Notes under the pieces: generated by a model
Database searches by the model: none
What the model was told of the DNA's origin: nothing
Seen by the model: the letters and a program-made list of their open reading frames with translations, nothing else
Position numbers and translations under genes: made by a program
Shown: one piece after another, positions 9,661 through 21,696 of the stretch
Layout: every line of letters starts with the position of its first letter
Numbering within the stretch: the first letter of the stretch is position 1
Origin: Gymnothorax reevesii
Lineage: Eukaryota; Chordata; Actinopteri; Anguilliformes; Muraenidae
Length of the DNA stretch: 64,000 nucleotides
Reading direction: 5' to 3'
NCBI GenBank assembly: GCA_029721435.1
Contig: CM056580.1
Coordinates: 71,883,367 to 71,947,366, forward strand

Positions 9661-9805
9661 TTTCGCTATAGTCTTAGAGTTGCCAACTTGACGACTTTCT
9701 TGCTTAATCTGGCGACTTCCCAAATCGGGATTGTTTGTCCACTCAAGACGTATGTATACGTCTTGAGAAAGTCATCAAGTTGGCAACTCTAAGACTATAG
9801 CGAAA
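9661..9805. repeat. Hairpin with 40-bp arms (39/40 matching)
   Basis: The left arm 9661-9700 begins tttcgctatagtcttagagt. The right arm 9766-9805 is its reverse complement with one mismatch. The loop contains a second palindrome, ctcaagacgtat-gt-atacgtcttgag, at 9742-9767. Such young, well-matched arms suggest a fold-back MITE. No clear target duplication is seen. Confidence 0.8.
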
Positions 9806-10210
9806 TCGACAGTGCATCGTTCATTTTCGGCAGGGTGACATGCTAAAATAAGCGAATTTACGAGAATGTGGATGTAACAGCTACGTCTTACAATTCATTG
9901 TTAAACATCTGCATTAACAATAACGTCATATTTGCAAGTTTTACTTACCAACCGAAGAAGACACGCCTGATTCCGCTATCTCTGGAAGCAGCCTGGGCCG
10001 GTACGCGCAAGCGCAGTAAATGGCAAAGACGGATGCGAAAGAAGATGTTGCAGTTTCATAGTCTTATGCTACGAGTCAACAGTTTATGTTGCGGTTTTTG
10101 CAGTTTCGGTAGCGGGGCATTATTTTTCAGTTGCTATTTCCGCGATTAATGTAGGCATTTCAAAGTTTTTGTGTGCTGAGGCTACGTTTTCTTTGGTAGG
10201 CCTGCCATTA
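9806..10210. other. No gene recognised
   Basis: Unassigned sequence between the hairpin and the truncated 3' side of the LINE. A purine-rich patch lies at 10015-10055. Confidence 0.4.
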
Positions 10211-11764
10211 TACACTGAAAAATTGCTTATCGTACCAGTCAGCTAATAAGCGGACCAAGTAAAGTGGTACACCTCGATTAATCAGTTTTTTATATAGCAT
10301 CCAATGATAAACACGATCAAATGCCTTCCGAGCATCAAGATAGCAAACAAATACAGGACTACCATTAACCATATAATGTCTAACAATTTCTTTGAATAAA
10401 AACAAGCACATATCAGTGGAGTGAGATTTCTTGAACCCAAATTAATTGTCAGCACAAAATACTTCACAACGTTTAAGCATGACTCTTTCCAAAATTTTAG
10501 ATATCATTGTAGCTAGTGCTATTGGACCATAATTGTCAGGACTTAATCTCCAGATTTTATTTTTGACAATAGGTACAATGATAACTTCAGCTTAGTTGGT
10601 ACATAGCCAGGGGTAAGCATGCCATTCAACAACAAGGAAAGTAATACACAAACTTGAGAATCAGCATGTTTAAAATGCTAAGCTGTTAGTCTATCAACAC
10701 CACCTGATTTACCACATTTCAGATCCCGGATGATATTTTGAATCTCTAAGGGAGTCACATGACCCGTTAAGGGTACCTGTATATCATTACATAACAGTTT
10801 TTCCTCAACCTCACATTTTTTTCTGTCAGAATGGACAGACTTCAGAAGTCCACAATAGTGATCCTTCCACATATTAACCACCTCATCTTCACCAGAAGCC
10901 CCGCCTACTGAGTGAGCAATATATATTTTCTTAGGGGACTCCTTCTAAACTGAAAATCACAAAAAGTTATAGTCCTTAGTAGAGAACTTAGTGGTAAGTT
11001 TGTCAGCTCTTATTTGGGCTTCTTGTTTATGACAAAATCTCAATGCATACTTAAATCGTACTCTGGACTGGCACATAATCTACTGAGGGGACCAGTCCTT
11101 GATCTTCCATTAGAGTTCCACACATCATAGGCTTCCTTAGAGAACATGTATAATTCAGCCACACAATCATTCCAAGAAGGAACTATAAATTTAATTTTAT
11201 TCTGATGCTTAGAAAATGACTCACTAGAGCGAGTAAGACAGTCAGTGATGTCCTGATAAAAAATATCTAAGGCGTCGGCATGATTAGTACGCAGACCAGT
11301 AGATTTACAATTAATGCCATCACACGCGTGAGATTCAACAGGGATATTGATGTTACAAAATTCAAACTTACTATTAAGGTCTTCAGGTGTAAAGGCAGAC
11401 CATTTAACAGTTTTAACCCCATATGCACTATCACAGTTTGAGTCTATGGTAACAGGCAAATTAGCAAAATCAATATTGAACTGCATAGGTCTATGATCTG
11501 ATCTTTTATCATCATACTTATGAATTTTAATATTGCCAGACCACCATGGGGACGACCGACGAGCAATTCTGTTCCCGTATCGACAGAGGAGATCCCACGG
11601 CCATTAAAGTCAGTGTGTATCTCACTTAAAAAAGTTAAATCTTCGTCAGCCAGCCAATGCTCTTGAAGAAGACAAATGTCACTCAAATCACATAATTCAC
11701 GAACACAGTTCACACTCGATTTCACACCCTGGCAATTATAAGTTGATACCCATAAAGCTGACAT
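10211..11764 (-). pseudogene. LINE ORF2: endonuclease and truncated reverse transcriptase
   Basis: It starts at 11764 (MSALWVSTYNCQGVKSSV). CLLQEHWL and then GISSVDTGTELLVGRPHGG are the APE-type endonuclease motifs (Asn and Glu active-site strands). A frameshift near 11500 moves the frame to 11486-11040, with the DHRPMQF motif (conserved Asp-His). A decayed linker follows. At 10881-10678 comes PLTGHVTPLEIQNIIRDLK with GKSGGVD, and at 10411-10211 FVCYLDARKAFDRVYHWML, the first catalytic-Asp motif of reverse transcriptase. The frame ends before the Tyr-x-Asp-Asp motif, at the LINE's truncation point. Confidence 0.8.
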
Positions 11765-11811
11765 GGTTATAGTAATGGACATTAGCTGCCATACACAAAA
11801 GATAATCGCAA

Positions 11812-13163
11812 TCATGAATGATTGAAGAATTTCCGCACAAGCACCTCACTGGGCCATAATGTTGGGTTAAAAATTATGGACACTGATCTTTGGTCAACAA
11901 CTTCTACCTTGAATGAAGCATAAGAGTCATGTTTCGTTCTAAGACTCTCACAAGTGGCAACTATTCCAAAAGCTTGGTTGATGAAATACATCAGATCTTC
12001 AGCCACAGTTTCCGATGGAAGTCTGGATACAAATATAGATGACGTTCGCTTACCGACACCTCGTAAATACTTTTTGTAGCTGGAAGACTCTGTTCCAATA
12101 ACAACCGAGTTATGGGGGTTATTACCATGGTAAGCACGATTTCAATCTCGAGGATGGGTCCCTCACAGTCAGCCTTTTCTCCGATAACTAACTCTGGTGA
12201 AGCTATCCCCTCCAGTGTAACTAGAACTCTGATCGTCTCCTGAGAAAGCTGTATCCGGGATTCTAGTCACATGTGTCTCTGCTCTCCTCAGCTAAAGGCG
12301 CATATCTGCCAACATAGAATGACGCCTTAAAAGGCGCAGAGTCTAATTCAGTACTGGCGGTTTGTTGGTGAGAAATGAGTTGAATAACCTGGCTTACTTC
12401 AGACGAGTTATCAGACTCCTCACGGTCAGCAACTTCATTTTCGTCAGTTCCCTCAAGGTTACTATGCAGATTACCTCGGCGATTAATAATAATTCAGGAT
12501 GAGGATCAATGTCTGACTTTTCTCCCTCACAAATCACCTCACCTGATTCTTTTCAAGACGGCAAATCGCCACTACTCAGTGTTTGGCATGTTTGGAGCGA
12601 AGGGTCATCAAAAGCCTGCACTTCATTCTCATCCGGACGAGGATTCATCAAGGATTCCCGGGAGCCGATGTCATTGATCAGTGTAAGTCAGCCAGCTTGC
12701 GCAGTACGCAGAAGCTTGCAGTCACTCCTCAAGTCGTTGATAGATTTTTAAATGGCGGCCATGTTAAGATGGTCCGATGAAACTGGTGGCAGTTTGCCCA
12801 GGTCAACAGAAGCAAAGCAGGGAATTTCCTCACCTGGTAGGGCTAACAATAAACTTAGAGTATCTTTAAAATTATTAAGAGACTTCTGGACCCCAATGTG
12901 TTTTGGCATTCTTTTTTCTCCATCATTACCGCACAGTTCAAATGCTAATATTTTTGCTTGCAAAATGTCGGTCTCATCAAACTGTCCACGCACAGCTTAA
13001 TGATTGTGTCAAACGGAAAAATTTTCATCTGATAAGTTACAAAGCATAATAGCTCGTTCATAACTACCGAATTCGTTATCACAGGTGACTGGGAAGTCGA
13101 AATACGAGAAACTTCATTTCTAGTATTAGGAGCATTGTTTTCGTCTGCGTCACTATCCGCCAT
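11812..13163 (-). pseudogene. LINE ORF1 protein, frameshifted
   Basis: The start at 13163 gives MADSDADENNAPNTRNEV, then MNELLCFVTYQMKIFPFDTI. A second frame at 12993-12748 continues (ILAFELCGNDGEKRMPKHIG). The middle (about 12740-12010) is decayed. The C-terminal part at 12006-11812 reads SIIFNPTLWPSEVLVRKFFN, a typical end of fish and invertebrate LINE ORF1 proteins. ORF1 products bind RNA and act as nucleic-acid chaperones in the retrotransposition particle. ORF2 begins 48 bases after its stop, as expected for a bicistronic LINE. Confidence 0.65.
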
Positions 13164-13170
13164 CTTGCTT

Positions 13171-14281
13171 GCTTAATAATTGTAATTTCTAAATGTAGCT
13201 TCTCGGCGATAATAACAGTTCAGTTCCGCAAGCTATACTTTCTGCCTTATGTGTATTAGATTACCTCAACTTAAGCTGACTCATGGTTTATATACCACTT
13301 TCATTAGTTCTGATTCACTATTGCGGTTGTCGTATGACATGGCCGGTTTTTCTTTTTTTTGTATCGATGCATATATTTGCTTTATGCAGTGGGAATTTTT
13401 TTCTGTTTTCTTGCAAATAAAAAATGATGCATGGGCTATAATAATAATGATGATAATATTTCCCAAAAAATACATTAGTTTATATGTTAACATATGTGTT
13501 TTTAAATAGAGGACTGCATCATTGTATTAAATTTATTTCAGGACATCTTTAGGATAAACAGGATGTTTATTATAGATAGGATTGTTTGTTTTTGGAGTTT
13601 ACACAGCAAACCCCTGCCTACAGAATGGTAAATTCACTCACATGTACATAAATTCAATTTAATGGTGACTCGGATTATGTGTATGTTGGTGTTTCATGAG
13701 ACAACACTTTCTACTTTCAGAACACTCGGAGTGTTTTGGAAGCATTAAAGCCGCATCTTTTAGAAACAATTTAAAAAAAGATCATCCCAACATTTTAATA
13801 ACTTTTTACAAGCTGTTGAGGGTGGTATCTTTGACTAAACCTGGTTAAGGGACTTAGGGGGCACGGAGGACTTGGTGTTCTGTTAACATCTGCTAAAATC
13901 ACAAATGCATATAGCCACTGGGTTTGTATTGTTAGATATATACAACAATTATTTTGTTTTAGGCTTAGGCTCATTTGTGTTATATACACGCAAAAACTAA
14001 TAATATCATTGGTTTATGGGAAATATGGTACAATATTATGTTAAAATGCATACTTTTTTAGCTCACCTGACGATGAATTCAGATATGAATAAAATATGAA
14101 TTCTTTTCCTCGGTTACAGTCTTTAATGGTTACATGACATGTCAGCGTCAATTAAACTTGGCTAACTCGACGACGTCCCCCAGATTCTGCGAACAATGCA
14201 CGCAAGCAAGGATAATACACTCTAAATTAGGGTTTAGAATGCGGGCTCTCATCTCGAACCCGCATGCTGTAGATTTAGGCT
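13171..14281. other. No gene recognised
   Basis: AT-rich sequence. At 14061-14090 'agctcacctgacgatga' matches in reverse the end of the repeat at 23045-23075, so a fragment of that repeat ends here. Just outside the next palindrome, a small hairpin (gcgggctct...aacccgc) lies at 14242-14265. Confidence 0.4.
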
Positions 14282-14957
14282 AGTAACGTCACTGGCATTT
14301 TAATCATTCATATTTGGACAGTCTTTAGCGTAATTCGGCGCACAAAAAAAACTTCTATTTGCGTTCATATAAAAAGCATTAACACCGTCTTTTAAGTCAT
14401 ATGGAACAATCAACGAACATTAAAGTGCATTTAACATTTTTATCACACCGTTTAACTTTCAATAGCATTTCTGCACCGCGTTCGTGCTTATAACACAACG
14501 CAATTGTACAAACGTTCTTAACATTCAATTCACAAGAATCTTTTTTCAATCAAACTGTGGCCTACATTTGGCTCATTATCGCTTTGTGGTGTAAGATTAG
14601 GTATGCTCTCAATTTGATAATTACTGTGCAACCATGAGCAAAATGTGGGCTACTGTTCGACTGAAAAAAAGGTTTTACTGGATTGAATGTTAAGAATGTT
14701 CAATTGTTCGTACAGTCGCGTGAATATTTTTGTTATCCGCACTAACGCGGTCCAGAAATGTTATTGATGGTCAAATGCTGTGATAAAAATATTAAATGCA
14801 CTTTAGCGTTGGTTGATTGTCGCAAATGACTTTAAAGACGGTGTTAATGCCTTTCATATTAACGCCAATGAAGTATTTTTTTTTTTTTCTGTATTGTGTG
14901 CCGAATGACGCTAAAGATTGTCCAAAAAGGAGTGATTAAAACACCAATGACGTTACT
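14282..14957. repeat. Large palindrome / fold-back element (676 bp)
   Basis: The left arm (about 14282-14548) and right arm (about 14692-14957) are inverted copies. The left begins agtaacgtcactggcatttt, and the right read inward begins agtaacgtcattggtgtttt. Both share aagtcat, aatcaac and aaagtgcattta in order. Even the 143-bp centre is partly self-complementary (tgtggcctacatttggctca against gagcaaaatgtgggctac). The arms have diverged moderately with small indels. There is no coding capacity. It is likely a fold-back transposon or an old inverted duplication. Confidence 0.8.
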
Positions 14958-15370
14958 GAATCTGCGGCAGAGGTGGAAAATCCAGGGGTCAGAAAGGAAA
15001 AATCCTGCTCGGTTTTTCTCCCTCTCACAGAATGAGCTGATCACTCATATTGGCTCTATCTCCTGTGAAAAGTAAATCAAGGTAGTTGGAACAAAGTTCT
15101 GGAGAGGATTTTTACTTTCTGAACGTGAACTTTATGCGATACGTGCAAATGTTCGATTTATGGCGCTGATGAATGTTTCTTGGTGAAATTGGTCACCATT
15201 TCACACATATGAATGCATATTTTCTCATACTGAACTGCAAAAGGTGTACTACTAATATTACAATTATGTAGTATTATAAAATATATAAGCCTTCTGTTAT
15301 TACAAATATATACTATTATTATCACTATTAGGCCTATTGGTTATTACAGCCAATTTTAATATGTTAGTTT
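14958..15370. other. No gene recognised
   Basis: AT-rich with short TA-type runs near 15270-15330. No feature is identified. Confidence 0.4.
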
Positions 15371-15605
15371 TTATGCCCCCGCCCTCCAAAGAGGTAAGGG
15401 GGCATTATGTCGACACCATGTCCGTCCGTCGTCCGTAAACTTTTCGTTTCCGTGGGATAACTATAGAATCCCCTGTCGGATTGATGCCATTTCTTAACAG
15501 TGATTGGGAGTGGCTAGAGGAAGGTTCCTTTCGAAAAACCAGCGTCGAGCGATATCTAATATGGCCGCCACAGATCAACATACAGGCGGGGGCATATGCC
15601 ATGCT
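15371..15605. repeat. Interspersed repeat fragment with 'gcccccgcc' ends
   Basis: It starts ttatgcccccgccctcc and ends near gcgggggcatatgcc, a short inverted terminal match (tatgcccccgcc / ggcgggggcata). The 'gtccgtccgtcgtccgt' run and 'gattgatgccatttctta' resemble a repeat seen in many aquatic animals. I cannot name the family. Confidence 0.5.
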
Positions 15606-15662
15606 CTTTTGCTCTTTTTTTGAATTTTTTTTTTTGTCTTATCCAGCACGTCTCTTACGCTT

Positions 15663-15866
15663 TTAACCCTCTCCAGCCCAATTTTTTATTTTGAGATATG
15701 AAAAAACTTTCATTCATGGAGAAATGTTCTTACACGCTAGTGGCTGCAGGTGGAACTAACGTAGTATTTTTGCAATACTGAGCTGGAATGTGGTTTTTAT
15801 ATTTTATTATCAGTCATCAATTGATTTATTGTTGCAAATTTGCAACATGAGCCTGGAGAGGGTTAA
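15663..15866. mobile_element. piggyBac-type TTAA MITE (204 bp)
   Basis: TTAA at 15663-15666 and 15863-15866 flank inverted ends CCCTCTCCAG (left) and CCCTCTCCAGGCTCATG (right, read inward). An internal palindrome gttgcaaatttgcaac lies near 15832-15847, recalling the GTTGC palindromes of the 5870-7528 element. It has no coding capacity. Confidence 0.8.
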
Positions 15867-16880
15867 TAAATCTGCCAGATCATCATCTGAGGATCATGGT
15901 GAGGTCAGGGGGGCATTTGCTCAAAAAAGGTTGAGAACAACTGCGCTAAATAATAATTTGTAATTATTCAACATTGCTCTCAGAATATATTAAACGCCAT
16001 CTGTTTGTTACCTCTTCAGTGTTTTTGCCTTCTTCAGCACTGAAATGTAGCACTTGGTTATTTATTGTTGTTTGTTTGTTTGTTAAATATAATTGAGAAA
16101 ATACAAGAATGGTGCCATAGGCCCTGTGTTGATGCCCTAGGATAGGTGGTCGATAGACGCAACTTCCCTTCCATTCTCCGTGCTATGTTTGAGCTACACT
16201 GCTTAGGCCTTAGCACACTGTAGAAGCTCATTATGGCACTCTCTGTTCACTATTATAGGCTTTACCTATTTTAAACTAAGTCATGGAAATTAGGTAAAAT
16301 ATTACGGAACGTTTTGAAAAATCACAGGTAAAAAAGTGTGGCAACCCTGCATATAATTATTGTGCTCGAAGAATAAGCTGATAGAAATGTGTGACAGTGG
16401 GTAAAAATCTCAAAATCACAAAATTTGGACAAACCCTCGATATGGTCTATTTTCACATTACGCTCCTTCAGGTCATTCATCATTGCTGAGTTGCTGCTGC
16501 TCAGTCTCGTTATCCGTTGGCTCGTGATTACGTTGTGTCATGTTAGCTGCCACGATCTTACCATGATCTTGCTCAAATGTAAAATTGGTGCCTTATCCAA
16601 ACACAACAAGCAGCATATTCAGTATCAGTAGCACTAATTCTGGTTAACAGTGTTAGGAGAGTTAAGCAGCACTTGAGGAAAATCCCCGTTACATTAATAA
16701 AGCAATATTTGAGAAAATAGCTGATGTTCCTGCCTTTGCAGCTAATAGGATATAAATGGCTGTTCAGTGATGTCGTTTACAGTTAAGTCCCCTAGACCCT
16801 TGATGTTCCTGAATTCACTGGTGCATTCTTTTATGTTTAATCTTGATTCGTATTCTGGTCAGACACATTTCAATGTTAAC
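15867..16880. other. No gene recognised
   Basis: Unassigned. A short TTTG/TTGT-rich run lies at 16064-16085. Frames are short and not protein-like. Confidence 0.35.
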
Positions 16881-16959
16881 TTCTCATTTATTTTTTGAGA
16901 AAATATACTTTTTATCTTGCAGAAGCACCATGGCCTGAGTGCAACAGAACTTAATGTTT

Positions 16960-17215
16960 TTGCAACTGATAGCAAATGCCACCTGGAATTCAACGCTGGG
17001 CATTTTACCTGCAGTGGTAAATAAAATAATGAGGGCGCTAATGCTCACTGGCCATGGAACAACAAAGCAGCTAATTGTCCAATTACTTTTGATCCCTAAA
17101 AAATGGGGGCACCATGTCTTCAAAGTGCTGAAGTTCCTACACCGTTGATTCAATTTCTATGGAAGCACTTAGGAATTAAAGTCGACACTTTCGGCGCAAT
17201 TATTAATTTCTTGAG
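16960..17215. repeat. Possible Tc1/mariner-related 3' fragment
   Basis: The stretch ccaattacttttgatcccta with 'aatgggggcaccatgt' and 'ttcctacaccgtt' resembles the end region of a repeat common in fish genomes. There are no terminal repeats or coding motifs, so this is a resemblance only. Confidence 0.3.
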
Positions 17216-17342
17216 CATTTGTGGTGGTTGACAGCAAAAATAATAACCTTCTCGGTGTCCCAAACATTCATAAATTAGATGGTATCATCTTCAAGGAGAG
17301 TGACTAGATGTTTGTAACAAAACAATACTCATGGTGCAGGCT

Positions 17343-17674
17343 ACATCCATCCATTATCTAACTGCTTCTTTCTTAATAGGGTCACAAGGTTGCTGGAACC
17401 TATCCCAGCTGACCTTGGGCGAAAGGCAGGGACACACTCTGGACAGCTCATCTATCCATCACAAGGCACACGCACATTTCATACCTATGGGTCATTTAAG
17501 AGTCTCCAGTTGGCCTGACATGCATGTATTTGGACTGTGGAAGGAAACCAGAGTACCAAAAAAAACAAGTGAAAGAGAATATGCAAACTCAGAAAGGCTA
17601 CAGAACAAATTCCAATGCAAAACCCTCTTACTGTGAAATGGCAGTGCTATCCAATGCTCCTCTGTGCTGCCATG
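17343..17674 (-). repeat. tRNA-derived fish SINE, near full length
   Basis: Read on the minus strand it starts with a tRNA-like head (ggcagcacagaggagcattg near 17674). It continues through the conserved core (cctttcgcccaaggtcagct, about 17406-17430) and ends at the 'gatggatggatg'-type tail at 17343. It is the most complete of the four related copies here (others at 28735, 32547 and 62918). It has decayed and is not a functional tRNA. Confidence 0.8.
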
Positions 17675-18396
17675 GTTCAGGCTATAGTTTTCCTTGAAAA
17701 AGAAATTAAATTTAATAAAAATTTACTGCATGTTAAATCTCTCCTGCTGCTGTTTAGATTAAGGCAGTAAAACTATCTATCAAAGTATATCAGGTAAACT
17801 GCCATTTATTTCCTCGGCAGCAATCTAAGAAATTAAATTTAGAGACCATTTTATCTAGTTACAAGAGCCCATTTATGCCCTTATACAAAAGTTCAGTGTA
17901 ACAGCCGAGAATGTTATCTCCATGTGCATACATTATGCTGTTACTTGAAATTCCAGGTGCCTGGTATATTGTACGGGGGATGGAGCATGCATTGCAAGGT
18001 AAGGAGACAAAAATCCCACATTCATGAGGTAAATGATTACATGCATACCTTTACCCCCATGGTTATTAGCTGATCATTGTTTACTCTCATTAATTTTCTG
18101 CTCAGTAGGAATGACAGTATTCATGATGAGGTATAGGCCGCTGTTCAGTTTAAGTGTAAACATTTTCAATTGAATGGTCCAAAAAGTCACTAGAAGTGAC
18201 TGCTTGAGGCCAAACAAAAAAAAAAGAAAATCACTGAGGGAGCATGCTCCCAGACCCCTGTAGACATTCTTGGTCTACATTGTTCTGCTTCATACTTTAA
18301 ACTGACCACCAGCCACCATGGTTTGTTATGGATTCATCTTTACAATTATTCATTATGGAGCTTGGGCTGCATTAGAAAAGCACATCTTGGGAAGCT
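17675..18396. other. No gene recognised
   Basis: AT-rich unassigned sequence up to the TTAA of the next element. Confidence 0.4.
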
Positions 18397-20364
18397 TTAA
18401 CCCCTTTGTGCAGAAGCCAAATTTGGCTATTAATGGGTTACCCACTTTAATGCTGTATAATTCAAGATTTAAGCTTCACAAAGAGGAAAAATGTGGCTCA
18501 ATTCAGGAAAGACACTTACAGCATTTAGAATTACATTGTATTTCAGTTTATTTTCATGATTTTGGTAGAGAAAATGAGCAGCAAACATAAAAAATCTTCA
18601 TGAGAATTCACCATTGAAATTGCAAAAAAAATAATTTTGACGATTGAAAAACTGCTGGGGCTTAAAACTATACATTTATGGTATCATAAACTCCTTGAGC
18701 ACAAGTAGAATTCATCTTCAAAATTACATTCTAGATTACCTACATGCTATTAGCCAAATTATACAGCTACCCAAGTGTCTCCCCAAAGTCTCAAAATGAT
18801 TTGCTGTCAAATCATTAAAAAAATCATGTATTTAGCACAATTAAAGCTTTAAGGCATGAAATTTAATATGAACGAATGATTTTCTGGTTGAGTTTAGTAT
18901 GAATTTATCAATATCAGTGCAGTTGAATACCAATAGTCACCAGTAACCTCTCCAAATATGAACGTGCCTTTTCTCCATAATAAAGTTTAGAGTTTTGGCC
19001 ATTTTTCTTCAAAGCCAGCACAAACACGCATTAAATAAACTGATAATTAAACGGTCAGAACATTCACCCTGTAATGAAAGCTACCAGTCCCCTCTTCAAA
19101 GCTCACGAACCCATTTCAACACTTATAAGGAGCAAGTACACCTCACGAACACAGTAATATCTGAATTCTGAAATATACCTTATTTTAACTGAACAGACAC
19201 TCCACTTTCAGGGAATATCAAATCCATTGCGTCTCCCGATTCAAAAGAAACGTGCAATGAACGTACCGGGGGTCCACACCAAAATGCACGGGCAGTTCGC
19301 GTTTTAAACAGGAAAAAAACCTCGACATTCGACTTAGTTGAGTACATATACATTCCGAAACAGAAAAAAAAACAAACAAAAATAGCAGCCTGACCTTTTT
19401 CGTGAATCCCTCCTCCAGAGACATTGACTGTATAAAATAGAGAGCGATGTATCCAGTAACAAGAACTCTCCGGTCCTGTTTCATTCGAAATAATTCCAAT
19501 AGAGCATATCGTTCTCATTTAAATCCTGTAATGTAACTGAACACTTCAAGGCCAGTTTTGCGAACCGACTTTCTATAAATCCCGTCTATTTTAGCCGCGT
19601 AATGTGCATAACGTAGACAGGATACAACAGCGCATGCTGATACGCATTGGTTTGTATGCTCTGTGTTTGTCCAATCAATGTGTTTCACTTACTCTAAAAT
19701 GTTTAAACACTCGGGAATTGGATAAGAAACGAGCCATTCAATACATTGTTATCAGGGAAACTTCAGGAGGCCATGAAGTGTAACTCTACAATTACGCAGA
19801 AGAGCTTGAGTGTATGGTTGAGTGATTGGCTATCAACGCCAGTACTCGGGTGGATATAAGGAAGCGCTGGATTTGGCAATGAAGGAATCTACGCGTAAAT
19901 CCACGGTAGGGAACTACAATTTTTTTTGTATGGGAGAACTGTAATAGGCAATAGAATGTGAGAGAATTAATACCATGTCGATTTTTTTGCCTCAGAAAAC
20001 TGATTTTTATGAACTACTAATCGGAATACTGTTAGCGCCCTGTGGCTAAACTGGTTGCTACAAAGGATAACGATTTTTTCTGTGTCAAGATATCGTTTTT
20101 TCAAACTGCTGAATCGACACTATGGGCAAGGATACTGACCAGTTTGCACATCAGGCTTAGCTGAGGAGTTTAATTCATGCAGCTCTCGAAAAACAGGGAG
20201 TGGAGTGAACTTCACCGTATTCAGAACCGCGTTCGAGGTCTGCTTGCTTGTGAATATTCAATAACTGATCCGGGGGTGCTATCTAGTGATCGAGTACAGT
20301 AACAGCGTACTTCCAATTCGCAGGTCTATAGACGCGGGCATCTACATCTGCAGAAAGGGGTTAA
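18397..20364 (+). mobile_element. piggyBac-like long non-autonomous TTAA element, copy B
   Basis: TTAA at 18397-18400 and 20361-20364 flank 1.96 kb with ends CCCCTTTGTGCAGAAG and, inward from the right, CCCCTTTCTGCAGATG (13 of 16 identical). It aligns end to end with copy A (1988-3879), same orientation, with small indels; one is about 50 extra bases at 20062-20115. Open frames at 19180-19518 on the minus strand are not shared as intact frames with copy A, so I read them as chance. This is the best-preserved copy for defining the family. Confidence 0.8.
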
Positions 20365-21696
20365 TACAGTTTGTGATTCATTGACAATGAAAATTGACAT
20401 AATTCAACAGATTTGATTTGATTGATTTGCAACTCGGAATTTGGAAAGTGGGGATTTCCGACATCCCATGAGGAAAAATACACAGGAACATCCCTAAATG
20501 TGTGAGCACTGAGATGGGAAATTCAGACCTATTCTGGCTACTTTTTGCAACTTCTCTAGATCATGTAATTGTAGCAGAGCACATTGAGAATTTTACAAAA
20601 TAAGTTTGTGGAACTGTGAACATAAAGAAATTTTAAAAAAAATAATGCGTGGGCTTCAATTCAACGTGCAAATGTGGTTAATGATTAAACCCAGACTTAG
20701 GTTTGGAAAGTTTTAAAATACGAGGCATGAAAGCTCCTGAATGAACGGCAAACTGAGAAAGCCACTCGATGACTCAGGTTTGTGTCTCTACCAGAAGAAA
20801 ATGTTGAAATTACCACTTTTAACTAGTAAGTGGCAAAAATTACTTAATCACCCAGTACCAAGTTTAGATTTATAATCAAATGCACATTAGACAAGCTACT
20901 TGCTAGGAAAGGCTGTATGATATCAAACTTTGGCCTTGGCACAATTTTCAATATCACACTCCACATAGCTGCTCTTAAGGCACCGAGAATTGAGTAACAA
21001 CTGTGGCCATCAAGAACTAGACACGAGTTGATCATACTGGCTGACTGAGTTTTTAAAGCATTTTAGAGTAAATTATAAGAGTGGCCACTACAGGGGAAGT
21101 TTTTACAGAAGTGTGCAGTATTCTGAGGCTCTGAGAGCAGTGGACAGTTTAAATGCCTTCTGTGTCCTTGTTCAGATTCAAATCATTATGTTGGGACATA
21201 AATTTAAATGTGGTACTTAAATGTCATCGAGTATTGATTGAAACTTACTTGGGGGCTTTTCAGTAGATCAAGTTCTTCAGTGTAATTGCAAAATTGAATT
21301 GCTTAATTAGCTGAGTGGAGAATTGGATTCTTCCCTTGGATTCTTCTCAGGCGCCCATCATGTGCTCAGGTTCCCAGTGGCTTTTTTCCTGTCCAGGTGA
21401 GTGTTCAGGCCATCGTGGAAAGTAGGCAAAGGGGGGTTTTTTGCATTGGTGGAACTTTAAATTGGAGGAACTTTTAAATTGTCAGGGTCTGACATTCTCC
21501 AGTTATGTTTTAAGTGTATTTTGTGATTGTGTTTATTATGTTCTAAATTCCTGTGTTTAGTTTTAGCAGTTCCTGGTATTAGTTCAGAATTTCATCTCTC
21601 TCTCTCTCTCACCATGTGCTTTCTGTTTCTCACACACGCGCATTGCCCTTTCCTCAATGTTCACTGTTGCATTGCCGCCTTATTTGTAATCAGGGA
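20365..21696. other. No gene recognised
   Basis: Unassigned. A CT repeat (tctctctctctctc) lies at 21596-21610. No coding motif is seen. Confidence 0.4.

Larger units (their letters stand above)
10211..13170 (-). mobile_element. Non-LTR retrotransposon (LINE), 5' part kept, 3' part lost
   Basis: Minus-strand order is ORF1 (13163 to about 11812), ORF2 start at 11764, endonuclease (about 11764-11040), then reverse transcriptase ending abruptly at about 10213. This is a two-ORF APE-type LINE of the Jockey/CR1/L2 kind. Several frameshifts are present. It lacks the second half of the reverse transcriptase, the C-terminus and the 3' UTR. LINEs normally lose their 5' ends at insertion, so a later deletion or rearrangement removed the 3' side. 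The 3' half of a LINE at 48690-49740 could be the same family, but the two do not overlap. Confidence 0.85.

Noticed and set aside
17600..17674. tRNA gene
   Set aside because: The tRNA-like head belongs to a SINE. The cloverleaf is degraded and it continues into the SINE core.
19180..19518. Minus-strand frame of 112 codons as a transposase in the TTAA element
   Set aside because: Copy A lacks an intact equivalent at 2760-3050, and the residues match no transposase. It is low-complexity chance sequence.
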